Below, piece by piece: positions 31,109 to 39,846 of a stretch of 64,000 nt of DNA. Location of the stretch: NCBI RefSeq assembly GCF_000214215.1, contig NC_015559.1, positions 1,054,001 through 1,118,000 of the forward strand, written 5' to 3'. Under the pieces are notes generated by a model. That model did not search any database. It saw only the letters and a list, made by a program, of their open reading frames with translations, and was not told the DNA's origin. This DNA is from Marinomonas posidonica IVIA-Po-181. GTDB taxonomy: Bacteria; Pseudomonadota; Gammaproteobacteria; Pseudomonadales; Marinomonadaceae. The position numbers were made by a program, and so were the translations under genes. Position 1 is the stretch's first letter, and every line of letters starts with the position of its first letter.

Positions 31109-31228
31109 CGAGAAAGCTTGAGTAAACCAGATCAAAATACTATTCTTGCGATGACGAGTCGGGAATAGTAGCTGGTTAAAACAAGCTTGTTCTCGCGCTA
31201 AGAGGCCTCTTAATTGAGGCCTTTTTTA
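31109..31228 (+). ncRNA. Putative structured small RNA with intrinsic terminator
   Basis: Three nested arms pair in order. CGAGAA-AGCTTG (31109-31120) pairs with CAAGCT (31182-31187) and TTCTCG (31190-31195). AACCAG (31125-31130) pairs with CTGGTT (31172-31177). TACTATTC (31138-31145) pairs with GAATAGTA (31163-31170). The apical loop is 17 nt. A terminator with stem AGGCCTC/GAGGCCT and a T run follows at 31203-31228. No gene overlaps. Such a 26-bp interrupted stem followed by a terminator suggests a transcribed RNA, but strand and function are inferred. Confidence 0.4.
31203..31228 (+). terminator. Intrinsic terminator
   Basis: AGGCCTC and GAGGCCT form a 7-bp stem with loop TTAATT, followed by six T on the plus strand. 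Confidence 0.75.
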
Positions 31229-31568
31229 TTTATAAACCAGATGTAGCAAGGCTTACAAGAATCATTTTGATGCTCAATGGATTCAAAATCAAGGCTTGAA
31301 AAAAACGCAAAAACTAGAAAGTTACCATGACTAAGTGGTTACTAACCTTTCTTTCTTGATCATTCTTTGAACAGCGATTTGGCAAGCGTTGTAAAGGTTT
31401 TTTTTGCAAATTTTTATGCCTAAAGAAAGTGATTTATTTGTCCGAAAAAACTCATTAACCCAACCAAGTAAAAGTTATCAAACATCCCCAACCCCAAAAT
31501 CACTCACTAGCACCTGACTCAACTCTGGTCCTGCCAATCTCACCAAAAAGGGTCTTACACAAGGATCA

Positions 31569-31895
31569 TCAATCAAACCAGCCAGCATCAAAATCCGTCA
31601 TACCCTGGTCCAGTTCATTCAAAATGTCGCTCGATGCGGCGAGCAAGTCATCCGTTGCGCCGGCGGCGGTATCCATGATGGTGTTGATGTTGGCACAATT
31701 GTCTGGCACATCATTCAAATAACTGTCTACAGACTTCACCGCACTGGCCACTTGCAAGTCGTCCAGTAAAGAATCCAACCGTGTTTGTATGTGGGCGTTT
31801 AGCGTGTTGGCTCCCGTACCGTAATTGAGCAGGGCGTTTTGGCAGTTGGTTACTTTGTTGGCTTCTGGCAAGGTGAATCGCTCCTGGTTTCTCAA
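31569..31895 (-). CDS. Hypothetical protein, possibly a 5'-truncated remnant
   Basis: The frame encodes 108 residues from a TTG, but no ribosome site precedes it. The coding-like sequence continues upstream for 14 more codons (EALFVELEGWNEC) to a stop without any start. The product is helical and rich in D, N, A and L (LDDLQVASAVKSVDSYLNDV), ending MTDFDAGWFD. Base composition is more GC-rich than the flanking AT-rich DNA. This suggests the C-terminal part of a longer gene broken by rearrangement. I do not recognise the family. Confidence 0.4.
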   Translation of the reverse strand: MRNQERFTLPEANKVTNCQNALLNYGTGANTLNAHIQTRLDSLLDDLQVASAVKSVDSYLNDVPDNCANINTIMDTAAGATDDLLAASSDILNELDQGMTDFDAGWFD

Positions 31896-32028
31896 GCATT
31901 CGTTCCATCCTTCTAATTCTACAAAAAGAGCCTCATATTAATGAATATGGCACTTCTTCAAGTGCTTCCCCTCTCTTTGGTTTGACCAATTTACATAAGC
32001 AGGTATCGCTTCCTAGCACCTATTCACC

Positions 32029-33204
32029 TTACTTTAGGAGGTTCTTGGCTTTTTTAATGAAAGATAGGCTGATTAAAAAAGCCAATAAAGTTGCTGATGA
32101 CAAGATTAACCAGTAGGGCAAGAGAGCGTGTTCTGGACCTATTTGCGGCTGTATTTCAATATGGAATTGAGCAGCAAGAAAGTTAACCAAGTAACCGCAC
32201 ATTAGTGCGCCACCAATCACGCCAATTAAATACCCGAGTAATGTCTTTTTACCCATTTCTTTGCCGATTACGCCCAATGTGGCAATGTTGGTTGCTGGTC
32301 CCGCCATCATAAACACCAAAACGGCACCTGGTGATACACCGGCTAAAAGCAGTCCTGCGGCAATGGGTGTGGAAGCTGTTGCGCAAATGTACATAGGAAT
32401 AGAAATGATGACCATGATGAGCATCGCGAGAATGCCGTCTCCCCATTGGGCTAAAAAGCCACTGGGTAAATAAGCTTGTACTAATGCGGCAAAACCGATG
32501 CCGATTATTAACCACATACTGATGTCATCCACCAAGTTAGTGGCTGAAAAGCGTAATCCTTTTTGTATTTTTTGGGCCGCGTTGTTCATACGGTTGGTTT
32601 TTTGGGTGCTGCAGGAGGAATTAGGTGCGACGTTGTTTTGTTGTTTCTTGTTGATTGAACAACAAGAGTTTGAGGTGTTTTTGTCGTTGGACGAATTTGC
32701 CGCCGTGTTGTGAGCGGATTTTGGCATTATTGAGTGAGATGAGGCACAACAGGATGGTGTATTGTCTGTTAGCTTGTCGTCAACGGAATAAGAGGATTTG
32801 CTTTGCTTATCTAATGAGTTTACGAATAAGCCCGCAAGAATGGCGCTAAAAATGGCTGCAATTGGTCGAACAATGGCCATGAAAGGTCCAAGCATAACGT
32901 AGGATACGGAGATAGAATCGACGCCTGTTTCCGGTGTTGAAACGAGAAAAGAGCTGGTGGCGGCTTTTGAGGCTCCAGCTCGGCGTAAACCCATGGCCGC
33001 TGGAATCACACCACATGAACAGAGAGGCAAGGGAGCGCCGATGAAGGCGGCTTTTACTGTGGTTTTGATGTCATGACCACCCAGCTGTTGGTTCATCCAA
33101 TTTATTGGAATACAGGTTTTCATTATGCCAGCCAAAGCAAGGCCAAAAATGAACCATGGAGCGGATTCTAAAAACAATTGATAAAAGTGAGATAAAAACA
33201 ACAT
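32029..33204 (-). CDS. SO_0444-type Cu/Zn efflux permease (DUF318/UPF0718 family)
   Basis: A 391-residue inner-membrane permease with two bundles of helices. They are separated by a cysteine-rich hydrophilic loop (about 140-210) containing PSCCASSHS, NSCCSINKK and NSSCSTQK. The core motifs GAPLPLCSCGVIPAAMGLRRAGASKAA (split across a helix) and ATASTPIAAGLLLAGVSPGA are those of the ArsP-like/DUF318 permeases. The start at 33204 lies just after the merR stop (TGACATG), with AAGGAG about 10 nt upstream. An upstream ATG would overlap merR. With the ZntR-like neighbour, heavy-metal export is likely. Confidence 0.88.
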   Translation of the reverse strand: MLFLSHFYQLFLESAPWFIFGLALAGIMKTCIPINWMNQQLGGHDIKTTVKAAFIGAPLPLCSCGVIPAAMGLRRAGASKAATSSFLVSTPETGVDSISVSYVMLGPFMAIVRPIAAIFSAILAGLFVNSLDKQSKSSYSVDDKLTDNTPSCCASSHSIMPKSAHNTAANSSNDKNTSNSCCSINKKQQNNVAPNSSCSTQKTNRMNNAAQKIQKGLRFSATNLVDDISMWLIIGIGFAALVQAYLPSGFLAQWGDGILAMLIMVIISIPMYICATASTPIAAGLLLAGVSPGAVLVFMMAGPATNIATLGVIGKEMGKKTLLGYLIGVIGGALMCGYLVNFLAAQFHIEIQPQIGPEHALLPYWLILSSATLLAFLISLSFIKKAKNLLK

Positions 33205-33205
33205 G

Positions 33206-33652
33206 TCATTGATCTCCTTGATGAACGGAAGATTCATATTGGACTTCGTTTGTGTCTTGTTCTAATGCTTCTAGAATGGTGCAATGAACGGCACTTTCAT
33301 GGCCACCACAGCAGGCATCGGAGAGTTTTTTTAACGAGCTCTGAAAGCATTTTAATTCGGCTATTTTAGCTTCGATTTCAGTCAATTTATCGTCTACCAG
33401 CTGCTTTACATCTGAGCAAGAATTGCTCTCTTTGTTGATTTCAATGGACAGCAATTCTTGGGTTTCAGCTAGGGTAAATCCCACTCCTTTGGCTCGTAAT
33501 ATGAAATGTAAAATGTCTTTGTCTTGTTCCGAATACAGTCGATAGCCTGAGTCTGAGCGAGCTGATGCATGCAATAATCCGCTTTTTTCATAAAAGCGTA
33601 AGGTGTCTTTATTGATCTTGTAGAGTGTTGCGAGTTCGCCAATTCGATACAT
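33206..33652 (-). CDS. MerR-family zinc-type regulator (ZntR-like)
   Basis: A 148-residue metal sensor. The N-terminal winged helix (MYRIGELATLYKINKDTLRFYEK) is followed by a dimerisation helix and a metal-binding end with C79, C114, C115, H118 and C124 (SDACCGGHESAVHC). These positions closely match the Zn ligands of E. coli ZntR. It is cotranscribed with the permease, whose start lies 1 nt past its stop. The promoter at 33691-33722 has the dyad and long spacer that MerR proteins act on, so the operon is likely autoregulated. Zn, Cd or Pb are plausible inducers. Confidence 0.9.
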   Translation of the reverse strand: MYRIGELATLYKINKDTLRFYEKSGLLHASARSDSGYRLYSEQDKDILHFILRAKGVGFTLAETQELLSIEINKESNSCSDVKQLVDDKLTEIEAKIAELKCFQSSLKKLSDACCGGHESAVHCTILEALEQDTNEVQYESSVHQGDQ

Positions 33653-33690
33653 GGTGTTTAGATCCGTCTGGTCACGAAGTGTTAGAAGGA

Positions 33691-33722
33691 ATTATAAACC
33701 TTGGAGTTAGGTCCAAGGTCAA
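33691..33722 (-). promoter_or_regulatory. MerR-type promoter/operator of the metal operon
   Basis: On the minus strand -35 TTGACC and -10 TATAAT are separated by 20 bp instead of 17. A perfect dyad, ACCTTGGA-N6-TCCAAGGT (33698-33719), lies across the spacer. This is the classical layout that MerR regulators untwist on metal binding. Confidence 0.92.
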
Positions 33723-33883
33723 GCAAAGGCAAAATTTAATTGCTCAAACAAACATTCGTATCAAATTGATCAACGTTTTCTTTTGTCACTATGTTTGGGA
33801 AAGGTATTTGAATGCTCAATGTCTCGCTTGCATCGGCTACTTTGTTATCTAAGCAATTAGGCAGCTTTTCAGGGGAAGGTTGC

Positions 33884-34798
33884 TCATCCAATGTTCTGTT
33901 CTTCAAATACCTCTTTGGCGATTTTTTGAAAAGACTGAAAGGCGAATTGCTCCTGTAAAGGACTGACACACCATAGGTACAAATCGCGGGAGACAGGTTG
34001 AATGTGTTCGAGCTTAAGTTCACAGATCGAAAATTCTTCTTTGATCACGGTAACAGGGAAGTGAGGTAGTGCGGCGAGATAGCGGCCAGACGCTAACATT
34101 TTCATGAGCATATAAGCATCATTGCGGAATACGGCTTTGGTTCTTGCGCCGTGGATGCCATAGGATGAGAGCATTTCAGTGGTTTGTTGTTCAAAGTAAG
34201 AAGCGATTCCTAAGCTTAACCAGTCAAGAGACATAAAGTCATCAATCTGAATATCACTTCTATTGGCCAGTGGGTGTTGTTGGCCGCAGAAGATGCCTAT
34301 TTTGTCTTCTTTTAGTCGTTCGCTATAAAGGCTGGTGGTGTTTCTGTCTGATGATTGCGGTGCAATGACGATATCAAATTGATCATCGAGTAACCCTTCC
34401 AATGCAACAGAGGGGTTTAAGCAGGTTATGGTCAAAGACACGTCTGGGTGTTCTTCAATCATGCGATCAATCACTTTGGGCAATACTCCCATTGCTAAAA
34501 GGGAGCCAGAAGCAATGCGCAAATTTTGTTTAATGCCTAATTTATATCGAGAAACTTGTTCCTGTGCAGCACCTAGACGACGGGTAATGGCTCGGCCTTC
34601 TCTAGCAAGGGATTCTCCCACTTGGGTACTGGTCACGCCAAAGCGGCTGCGAGTAAAAAGCTGGGTGCCGGCTTGCATCTCTAAGGTCGCCATTGCTCGG
34701 GTCAGAGTGGGCTGAGCAAGATTAAGGTATTCTGCCGCCGCGGTAATGGAGCCTTTATCAAGAATGGTGGCTAAGTATATAAGGTGTTTGGACTCCAT
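33884..34798 (-). CDS. LysR-family regulator linked to sulP and the TRAP/sulfatase operon
   Basis: A 304-residue LysR protein. The N-terminal helix-turn-helix (ITAAAEYLNLAQPTLTRAMATLE, about 17-40) is intact and a periplasmic-binding-fold effector domain follows. The gene begins 19 bp after sulP on the same strand, so the two form an operon divergent from the TAXI receptor gene. The inverted repeat at 36696-36734 between the divergent units is its likely target. The effector is probably the organosulfate, its desulfated product or sulfate; this is inference. Confidence 0.9.
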   Translation of the reverse strand: MESKHLIYLATILDKGSITAAAEYLNLAQPTLTRAMATLEMQAGTQLFTRSRFGVTSTQVGESLAREGRAITRRLGAAQEQVSRYKLGIKQNLRIASGSLLAMGVLPKVIDRMIEEHPDVSLTITCLNPSVALEGLLDDQFDIVIAPQSSDRNTTSLYSERLKEDKIGIFCGQQHPLANRSDIQIDDFMSLDWLSLGIASYFEQQTTEMLSSYGIHGARTKAVFRNDAYMLMKMLASGRYLAALPHFPVTVIKEEFSICELKLEHIQPVSRDLYLWCVSPLQEQFAFQSFQKIAKEVFEEQNIG

Positions 34799-34817
34799 AA
34801 GGGCATTCTCTTATTCG

Positions 34818-36584
34818 TCAATTGTTTATCTTATTGTGTTTATTATTTGGAAATTGGCGACACTCGTTGAATATTCTCGATTCGCAAACGGCGCATTTTT
34901 GTTTGTCTATCTTATCCAGCATCATGCTGATGGCTTGGTTTGAATTATCGAATATATGATGCTTTAACAGGTTCTGAAAGGTTGGCATCGAGTCAATTTC
35001 ATCGGATACCGTACCTTTTAAGGAACACATAAGTAAATCCCCGCCGAGTTTATTGATGCGCTCTATTTCTGATTCCAGCAAAAGAACGCCTGAGGCGTCC
35101 ATGAAATTAATGCCTTTAGCAACCAATATGAGGTTGCTACGACCCAGCTGCGTGCGTTTAGACATTTCTTTTTGCACGTAATCGACAGAACCAAAATATA
35201 ACGAACCATCAATTCGAATCATTTGAAATTGTGGGCATGTGTTTAAGTCATATCGATCGATGTTACGAATCATTCGATGTTTTGTGGTTTGAAGAGGCGC
35301 CACTTCAATGAGGCGTGGGCGAGATGTTCGACGCAGATAAAAGCCGATGGATAAAATAATACCTAGGTAAATTGCGTATTCTAACGGGATAAACAGAGTC
35401 GATAAAAACGTCCCTATTAGAATGCAGGCTTCAGCAAGATTCAGTTTTAAGGTGTCGATAATGTGTTTGCTGTCGATTAAATTCCAAGCGATCAGCAGAA
35501 CGCTCCCGGCCATCGCTGGCAAGGGTAAGTAGGCTGTACTGGAAGGGATAAAGCAAATAACCAATGCAACGATAACAGCGGCAAACACAGCGGCCAAAGG
35601 GCTTGCTGCTCCTGCATCATAATTAGCCCCTGAGCGAGTGAAGGAGCCCGAACTGGTGTAACAAGAAAATACCCCGCCGATCATATTTGACATGCCTTGG
35701 CCAATGAACTCTTGGTTGCCATCAATGACTTGCTTTGAACGAATCGAAATTGCCCGAGCAATCGAGACCGCTTCAATCAGGCCAAGTAAGGCCACGGCAA
35801 AAGCCCCTGAAAACAGAGATTGTATGGTGGCCAGTGACAGGTCTGGAATCGATACGGGGGGCAAACTGCCCGACATGCTCTCCACCATAGCCACATTATG
35901 ATGCTGTGCGTTTAACAGAAGGCACAGCAGGCTTCCTGCTAGCATTCCAAGTAATAAATAAGGGAGTTTACGATTAATGGTTTTAATCAGTATAGAGGAG
36001 ATAAAAGTCGTCGTGCCGATGGCGAGAGCGTAGAGATTGGTGTCGCTCAGGGTGTGGAGCAAGGCGCTTATTTCCTCAATAAAATTCAAGTCTGCTGGCA
36101 GCGACACGCCTAACAAGTGTTTGATTTGGCTGGTGGCGATGAGTATGGCCGCGCCCGTCGTAAAGCCAATGATGACAGTATGAGAAATAAAATTAACCAA
36201 AGCTCCTAGTCTTAAGGTGCCGAGTATGAATTGAATCACTCCCACCAAAAAACTCAGAGTGACCACTATGGTTAATTGTTCAGTCAGATTACTGTATGAC
36301 ATTTGATTGACAACTGAGGCCACAACGATGGAAAGAGCAGCGGTTGGGCCGGAAATCATATGGAAAGAGCTACCAAATAATGAGGCAACAGCGGCAGAAA
36401 CTATGGCGGTATAGAGACCAAATTCCGGAGGCAGTCCTGCAATATAGGCATAAGCCACACCTTGCGGAAGTACCAAGACTGCGCCCGTTATACCTGCCAT
36501 GATGTCGTTTTTTAGGTCTGAAGCGGTGAGCTTTCGGCCCCAAGAAACAAAGGGGAATAAGGCGAGACATAGGGCTTTTAGCAT
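34818..36584 (-). CDS. SulP-family anion transporter with STAS domain
   Basis: The 588-residue inner-membrane protein has 10-14 helices typical of SulP. They include VLPQGVAYAYIAGLPPEFGLYTAI near residue 38 (shown in part), FSCYTSSGSFTRSGANYDAG (the conserved SGSFSRS-like segment), and a C-terminal STAS domain (GINFMDASGVLLLESEIERI). SulP proteins carry sulfate, bicarbonate or organic anions. Here the divergent neighbours import and desulfate an organosulfate, so sulfate or substrate-anion transport fits. The final cysteine-rich tail (KCAVCESRIFNECRQF) is unusual for the family. Confidence 0.9.
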   Translation of the reverse strand: MLKALCLALFPFVSWGRKLTASDLKNDIMAGITGAVLVLPQGVAYAYIAGLPPEFGLYTAIVSAAVASLFGSSFHMISGPTAALSIVVASVVNQMSYSNLTEQLTIVVTLSFLVGVIQFILGTLRLGALVNFISHTVIIGFTTGAAILIATSQIKHLLGVSLPADLNFIEEISALLHTLSDTNLYALAIGTTTFISSILIKTINRKLPYLLLGMLAGSLLCLLLNAQHHNVAMVESMSGSLPPVSIPDLSLATIQSLFSGAFAVALLGLIEAVSIARAISIRSKQVIDGNQEFIGQGMSNMIGGVFSCYTSSGSFTRSGANYDAGAASPLAAVFAAVIVALVICFIPSSTAYLPLPAMAGSVLLIAWNLIDSKHIIDTLKLNLAEACILIGTFLSTLFIPLEYAIYLGIILSIGFYLRRTSRPRLIEVAPLQTTKHRMIRNIDRYDLNTCPQFQMIRIDGSLYFGSVDYVQKEMSKRTQLGRSNLILVAKGINFMDASGVLLLESEIERINKLGGDLLMCSLKGTVSDEIDSMPTFQNLLKHHIFDNSNQAISMMLDKIDKQKCAVCESRIFNECRQFPNNKHNKINN

Positions 36585-36695
36585 GTACTTTCCAATTGAT
36601 AGACGAAATGGAGTGAAAAAGACTGTGTAAGCATTCTGAAGATACTAAACAACCACATCGTATTCGTAAAATGATAAAAGAAGGCTCTTAATCGA

Positions 36696-36734
36696 CAAAA
36701 ATGAATACATAAAATCTTTTGGTATTCATTTTTG
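36696..36734. promoter_or_regulatory. Large inverted-repeat operator between sulP and the TAXI gene
   Basis: CAAAAATGAATAC and GTATTCATTTTTG are perfect 13-bp inverted arms around a 13-bp AT-rich spacer. The position between divergent units and the T...A dyad geometry suit a LysR-type regulator. Confidence 0.7.
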
Positions 36735-36749
36735 ATTGATTAGTGTCTT

Positions 36750-36761
36750 AAATAATTATTT
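36750..36761. promoter_or_regulatory. AT palindrome near the TAXI gene promoter
   Basis: AAATAATTATTT is a perfect 12-bp palindrome 16 bp right of the larger operator. It may overlap the plus-strand promoter or be a second binding half, though its AT content makes chance more likely. Confidence 0.35.
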
Positions 36762-36832
36762 TACGGATATGATCTGTCGCGTTAGATTGGAACTACCGAA
36801 TAAACAATAATAAGCAAGCGGGAGAACACAAA

Positions 36833-37831
36833 ATGCAGAATGTGAAGAGGTTGCTGCGCCAAAGTCTCAGTACTTTTGGCGTAGTATGTGCGACATCACT
36901 GCTGACGAGCAATGTACTGGCAGCAAAAATAGGCATGGAGTCAGCAACGCCAAACAGTATTTTAGGTATGTTGCCACAAGCGATGGCCCCTTACTGGTCT
37001 AAGCAAGGCGTGGATGTGCAATTGTCTCTTAATCAAACCCTCACTAAATCATTGCTGAAAATCGCAAAGGGCAGTTTGGATTCTGCGGTAATTCCTGGCT
37101 TGGCCTTTTCGGCCTTACAAAATGGCCGAGGCCCATATGCCAAAATGGCTGATAAAGCCAAAGACATGTCTAAAAATGTACGTGGATTATTTACCATTCC
37201 GGGCAGTTACTACCATGCTATTACTCGAGCGGACTCTGGCATTCAGTCATGGCCCGACGCGAAAGGGAAACGGGTTTTTATTGGTCCACCTGCTGGAGCC
37301 GCCAATACTCAAATCAGCTCTTTAGCCGCGGCAGGCGGATTGGCCATTGGTGAATATAAGCCAATTAAAGCGCCTTGGGGGGCGGCTGTACAAAGTTTTC
37401 AAGATGGTCAATTTGATGTCTTTGTGGGTACCTTTTCCCTTGGCTCTCAATCGGTTGCGGAATTAAGTTTAACGAATGAAATTCGAATCTTAGGCATTCC
37501 AGGTGAAAAAATGATGCCGCCGGAAGGTCTAGGCATGCAACCTGCGGAAATCCCCGCCAATACTTACCCAGGTCAAGTAAATGAGGATTCTGCGCTGACA
37601 TGGCAGACCATCATGATGATGGCGGTTAATAAGGACATGTCTGACGATATTGCTTATACATTGACCAAAGAGTTTGTGGATAATCGCATGGCTTTAGCCG
37701 AATCGAACGCCTTGTTTAACGATTTACTGACAACGGATTATTTTGTTGGTGTTAATGCGCCATTGCATCCAGGCGCCGTGCGTTATTACAAGGAAGAAGG
37801 CATTCCCATTCCAGAAGCCTTATTACCCTAA
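36833..37831 (+). CDS. TRAP transporter TAXI-type substrate-binding protein
   Basis: A 332-residue periplasmic receptor. The signal peptide (about 1-30) ends LTSNVLA|AKIG. The TAXI-family pattern is seen in the N-terminal domain (GSLDSAVIPGLAFSALQNG), VFIGPPAGAANTQIS and the C-terminal PLHPGAVRYYKEEGIPIPE. It captures a solute for the fused permease encoded 71 bp downstream. GGGAG precedes the ATG. Few TAXI receptors have known ligands; the cytoplasmic sulfatase in the same operon points to a sulfate ester here. Confidence 0.93.
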   Translation: MQNVKRLLRQSLSTFGVVCATSLLTSNVLAAKIGMESATPNSILGMLPQAMAPYWSKQGVDVQLSLNQTLTKSLLKIAKGSLDSAVIPGLAFSALQNGRGPYAKMADKAKDMSKNVRGLFTIPGSYYHAITRADSGIQSWPDAKGKRVFIGPPAGAANTQISSLAAAGGLAIGEYKPIKAPWGAAVQSFQDGQFDVFVGTFSLGSQSVAELSLTNEIRILGIPGEKMMPPEGLGMQPAEIPANTYPGQVNEDSALTWQTIMMMAVNKDMSDDIAYTLTKEFVDNRMALAESNALFNDLLTTDYFVGVNAPLHPGAVRYYKEEGIPIPEALLP

Positions 37832-37902
37832 CCTTTCTTAATAACCCTATTCTCCAATGTGGATAATTTAAGCGAGGGATGACCTCGCTTAAAGGAGTGC
37901 GT

Positions 37903-39846
37903 ATGTTTTCCTCGTCTCGAGTGATATCGAGTCTGCTTTCATGGATGCTGGCAGCTTTTAGTTTGACCATTGCTTTTTATGGCTTAGCGAATGTGATGCC
38001 TGCGATAGGCGATTTTCGTCTTGGCCCTTTTCCATTGGTCGAATTTAGAGCCTCTTTCTTTGCTTTATGTTTGACCACCATTGCGCTGGGTATGGTTCAG
38101 CAATACATCAAAGGCAAAACACACGGTCTGCATGCCCTTATTAGCTTGGCTTTAATGATGGTGATGCTGTATTGCTGCTGGTCTTTTTATCAAGTGAGCA
38201 GCGAATTGGACGACGGCATGTTTTTGTTTGGTGCCAATGAAATGTGGATTGCGGTATTGGCGGCATCTGGGGCCTTGTATTTTTGTTGGCGAGTTTGGGG
38301 AATTCCTGTTGCCCTGTTAGGCGTAGTCGGCATTGTTTATATGGCGACAGGAGAATATTGGCCTGAACCGCTACAAACCGTTAGACATGATGTTCATGAG
38401 ACCTTAGCGCAAAATTTATTGTATAGCCTTGATACTGGAATTTTGGGCAGTACCTTTGCGATTGTGATTACAACGGTTTTTCCCTTCATTATTTTGGGCG
38501 CCATGTTAGAAGGCATTGGTGCTGGCGACTCCATGATTCGAATCGCCTTTCATTGGATGAGACGAACGGCCGGTGGTCCAGCGCATGCGGCGGTGTTGTC
38601 CTCTGGGCTATTTGGCACCGTATCAGGCAGTGCCGTGGGCAACGTGGTTGGCACAGGTGTGATCACCATTCCGATGATTAAACGTCGTGGGTTTTCAGCC
38701 AATTTTGCGGGTGCTGTAGAAGCTTCAGCCTCCACAGGAGGGCAGATCATGCCGCCTATTATGGGCGCGGCTGCCTTGGTTATGGCGGATTTTGTGGGCG
38801 TGAATTACATGACGGTGATTGTCGCGGTATTGGTGCCTTCGATTGCCTATTACGCCAGTTTGTTTGCCATGATTGTATTTGAATCTCGTCGTTTAGGCAT
38901 ACAAGCCAGTGAGACGGTGGAAGGCGTTGATGTGCCAGTGAAACAAGATTATTTGAATTTAATGCTGATCTTTGTCCCGTTAGCCATCATTGTCTGCTTG
39001 CTGTTATATGGATTGTCGCCTTCTGGGGCTTCTATTACGGCCTTGGCGGCTTTGTTTCCATTGAGTCTTATTAACCCAGAAATACGCGCGAAACCGATAA
39101 AACTCTTGCAGAGTTTGCAAGTTGGCGGACGTACTTTTGCTGGCTTGTTGATGGCCATCGCGGCCGTGAGCATTGTTATTTCGGCATTATCGGCCACGGG
39201 CGTACCAGTCAAATTCAGCGTTTTATTGTCCAGTATCGTTTCGGATTCCCTATTGATTTCCTTATTACTCGCGGCATTTTGTTGCATCGTATTGGGGATG
39301 GGAATGCCGACTTTGCCTGCGTATGTCACCGTGGCGACCATAGCGATTCCCGCTATGGAACAACTTGGTTTGGCGCCATTGACGGCTCATATGTTTGTGT
39401 TCTTTATTGCGGTTGGGTCGGCCATTACACCGCCGGTGGCGATCGCTGCCTTCGCGGCGGCCAGTATCTCTGGCGGTGGTCCGATAGGTACGTCTGTACA
39501 AGCATCGAAAGTCGGCATCATGATTTTTGTGATTCCGTTCACCTTTGCCTTTAACCCTTTGTTATTAAGCGTTGCTCAGTCTGGTGTGCCATTTGAACTG
39601 GTGTCCTGGCTTTGGTTAGTGATCAAGTTGGTTGTGGGGATTTTGTTGTTGGCAACGGCTTTGAGTGGTTTTCACGCACATAAACTGTCTTGGCTTGAGA
39701 TTGTTGGCCGTTTGATGGCCGCCGTGATGTTATTTGCTCCTGGTGTGATTTGGGACCAAATAGGCGCGACTTTCGCCTTACTACTGTGGATATGGCATCT
39801 GCGTTGCGACATTAAGATCATTCAGCGTTTGAAAGGAGTAGAGTAA
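37903..39846 (+). CDS. TRAP transporter fused permease (DctQ-DctM fusion)
   Basis: The 647-residue inner-membrane protein joins a 4-helix small subunit (about 1-160) to a 12-helix large subunit. The DctM-type motifs include GTVSGSAVGNVVGTGVITIP and GMGMPTLPAYVTVATIAIP. These 4TM/12TM fusions usually accompany TAXI receptors. The start at 37903 has AAGGAG just upstream; the ATG at 37879 lies before it and has none. The stop overlaps the sulfatase start (TAATG), so transporter and enzyme are translationally coupled. Confidence 0.94.
   Translation: MFSSSRVISSLLSWMLAAFSLTIAFYGLANVMPAIGDFRLGPFPLVEFRASFFALCLTTIALGMVQQYIKGKTHGLHALISLALMMVMLYCCWSFYQVSSELDDGMFLFGANEMWIAVLAASGALYFCWRVWGIPVALLGVVGIVYMATGEYWPEPLQTVRHDVHETLAQNLLYSLDTGILGSTFAIVITTVFPFIILGAMLEGIGAGDSMIRIAFHWMRRTAGGPAHAAVLSSGLFGTVSGSAVGNVVGTGVITIPMIKRRGFSANFAGAVEASASTGGQIMPPIMGAAALVMADFVGVNYMTVIVAVLVPSIAYYASLFAMIVFESRRLGIQASETVEGVDVPVKQDYLNLMLIFVPLAIIVCLLLYGLSPSGASITALAALFPLSLINPEIRAKPIKLLQSLQVGGRTFAGLLMAIAAVSIVISALSATGVPVKFSVLLSSIVSDSLLISLLLAAFCCIVLGMGMPTLPAYVTVATIAIPAMEQLGLAPLTAHMFVFFIAVGSAITPPVAIAAFAAASISGGGPIGTSVQASKVGIMIFVIPFTFAFNPLLLSVAQSGVPFELVSWLWLVIKLVVGILLLATALSGFHAHKLSWLEIVGRLMAAVMLFAPGVIWDQIGATFALLLWIWHLRCDIKIIQRLKGVE

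Larger units (their letters stand above)
30795..31568. other. Noncoding part of the islet with hairpins
   Basis: No gene is supported in these 774 bp. It contains a diverged copy of the 28171 terminator sequence (30811-30838), a strong hairpin at 30932-30958, the long imperfect hairpin at 31109-31195 with its terminator, and a weaker dyad near 31317-31355 (AGAAAG...CTTTCT). Confidence 0.55.

Noticed and set aside
31109-31195. Integron attC site or retron RNA
   Set aside because: The outer arms lack the GTTRRRY/RYYYAAC boxes of attC, and no integrase or reverse transcriptase gene is nearby.
33736-34023. Minus-strand ORF of 95 residues overlapping the LysR end
   Set aside because: It lies largely within the LysR gene in another frame, has no ribosome site and no family pattern.
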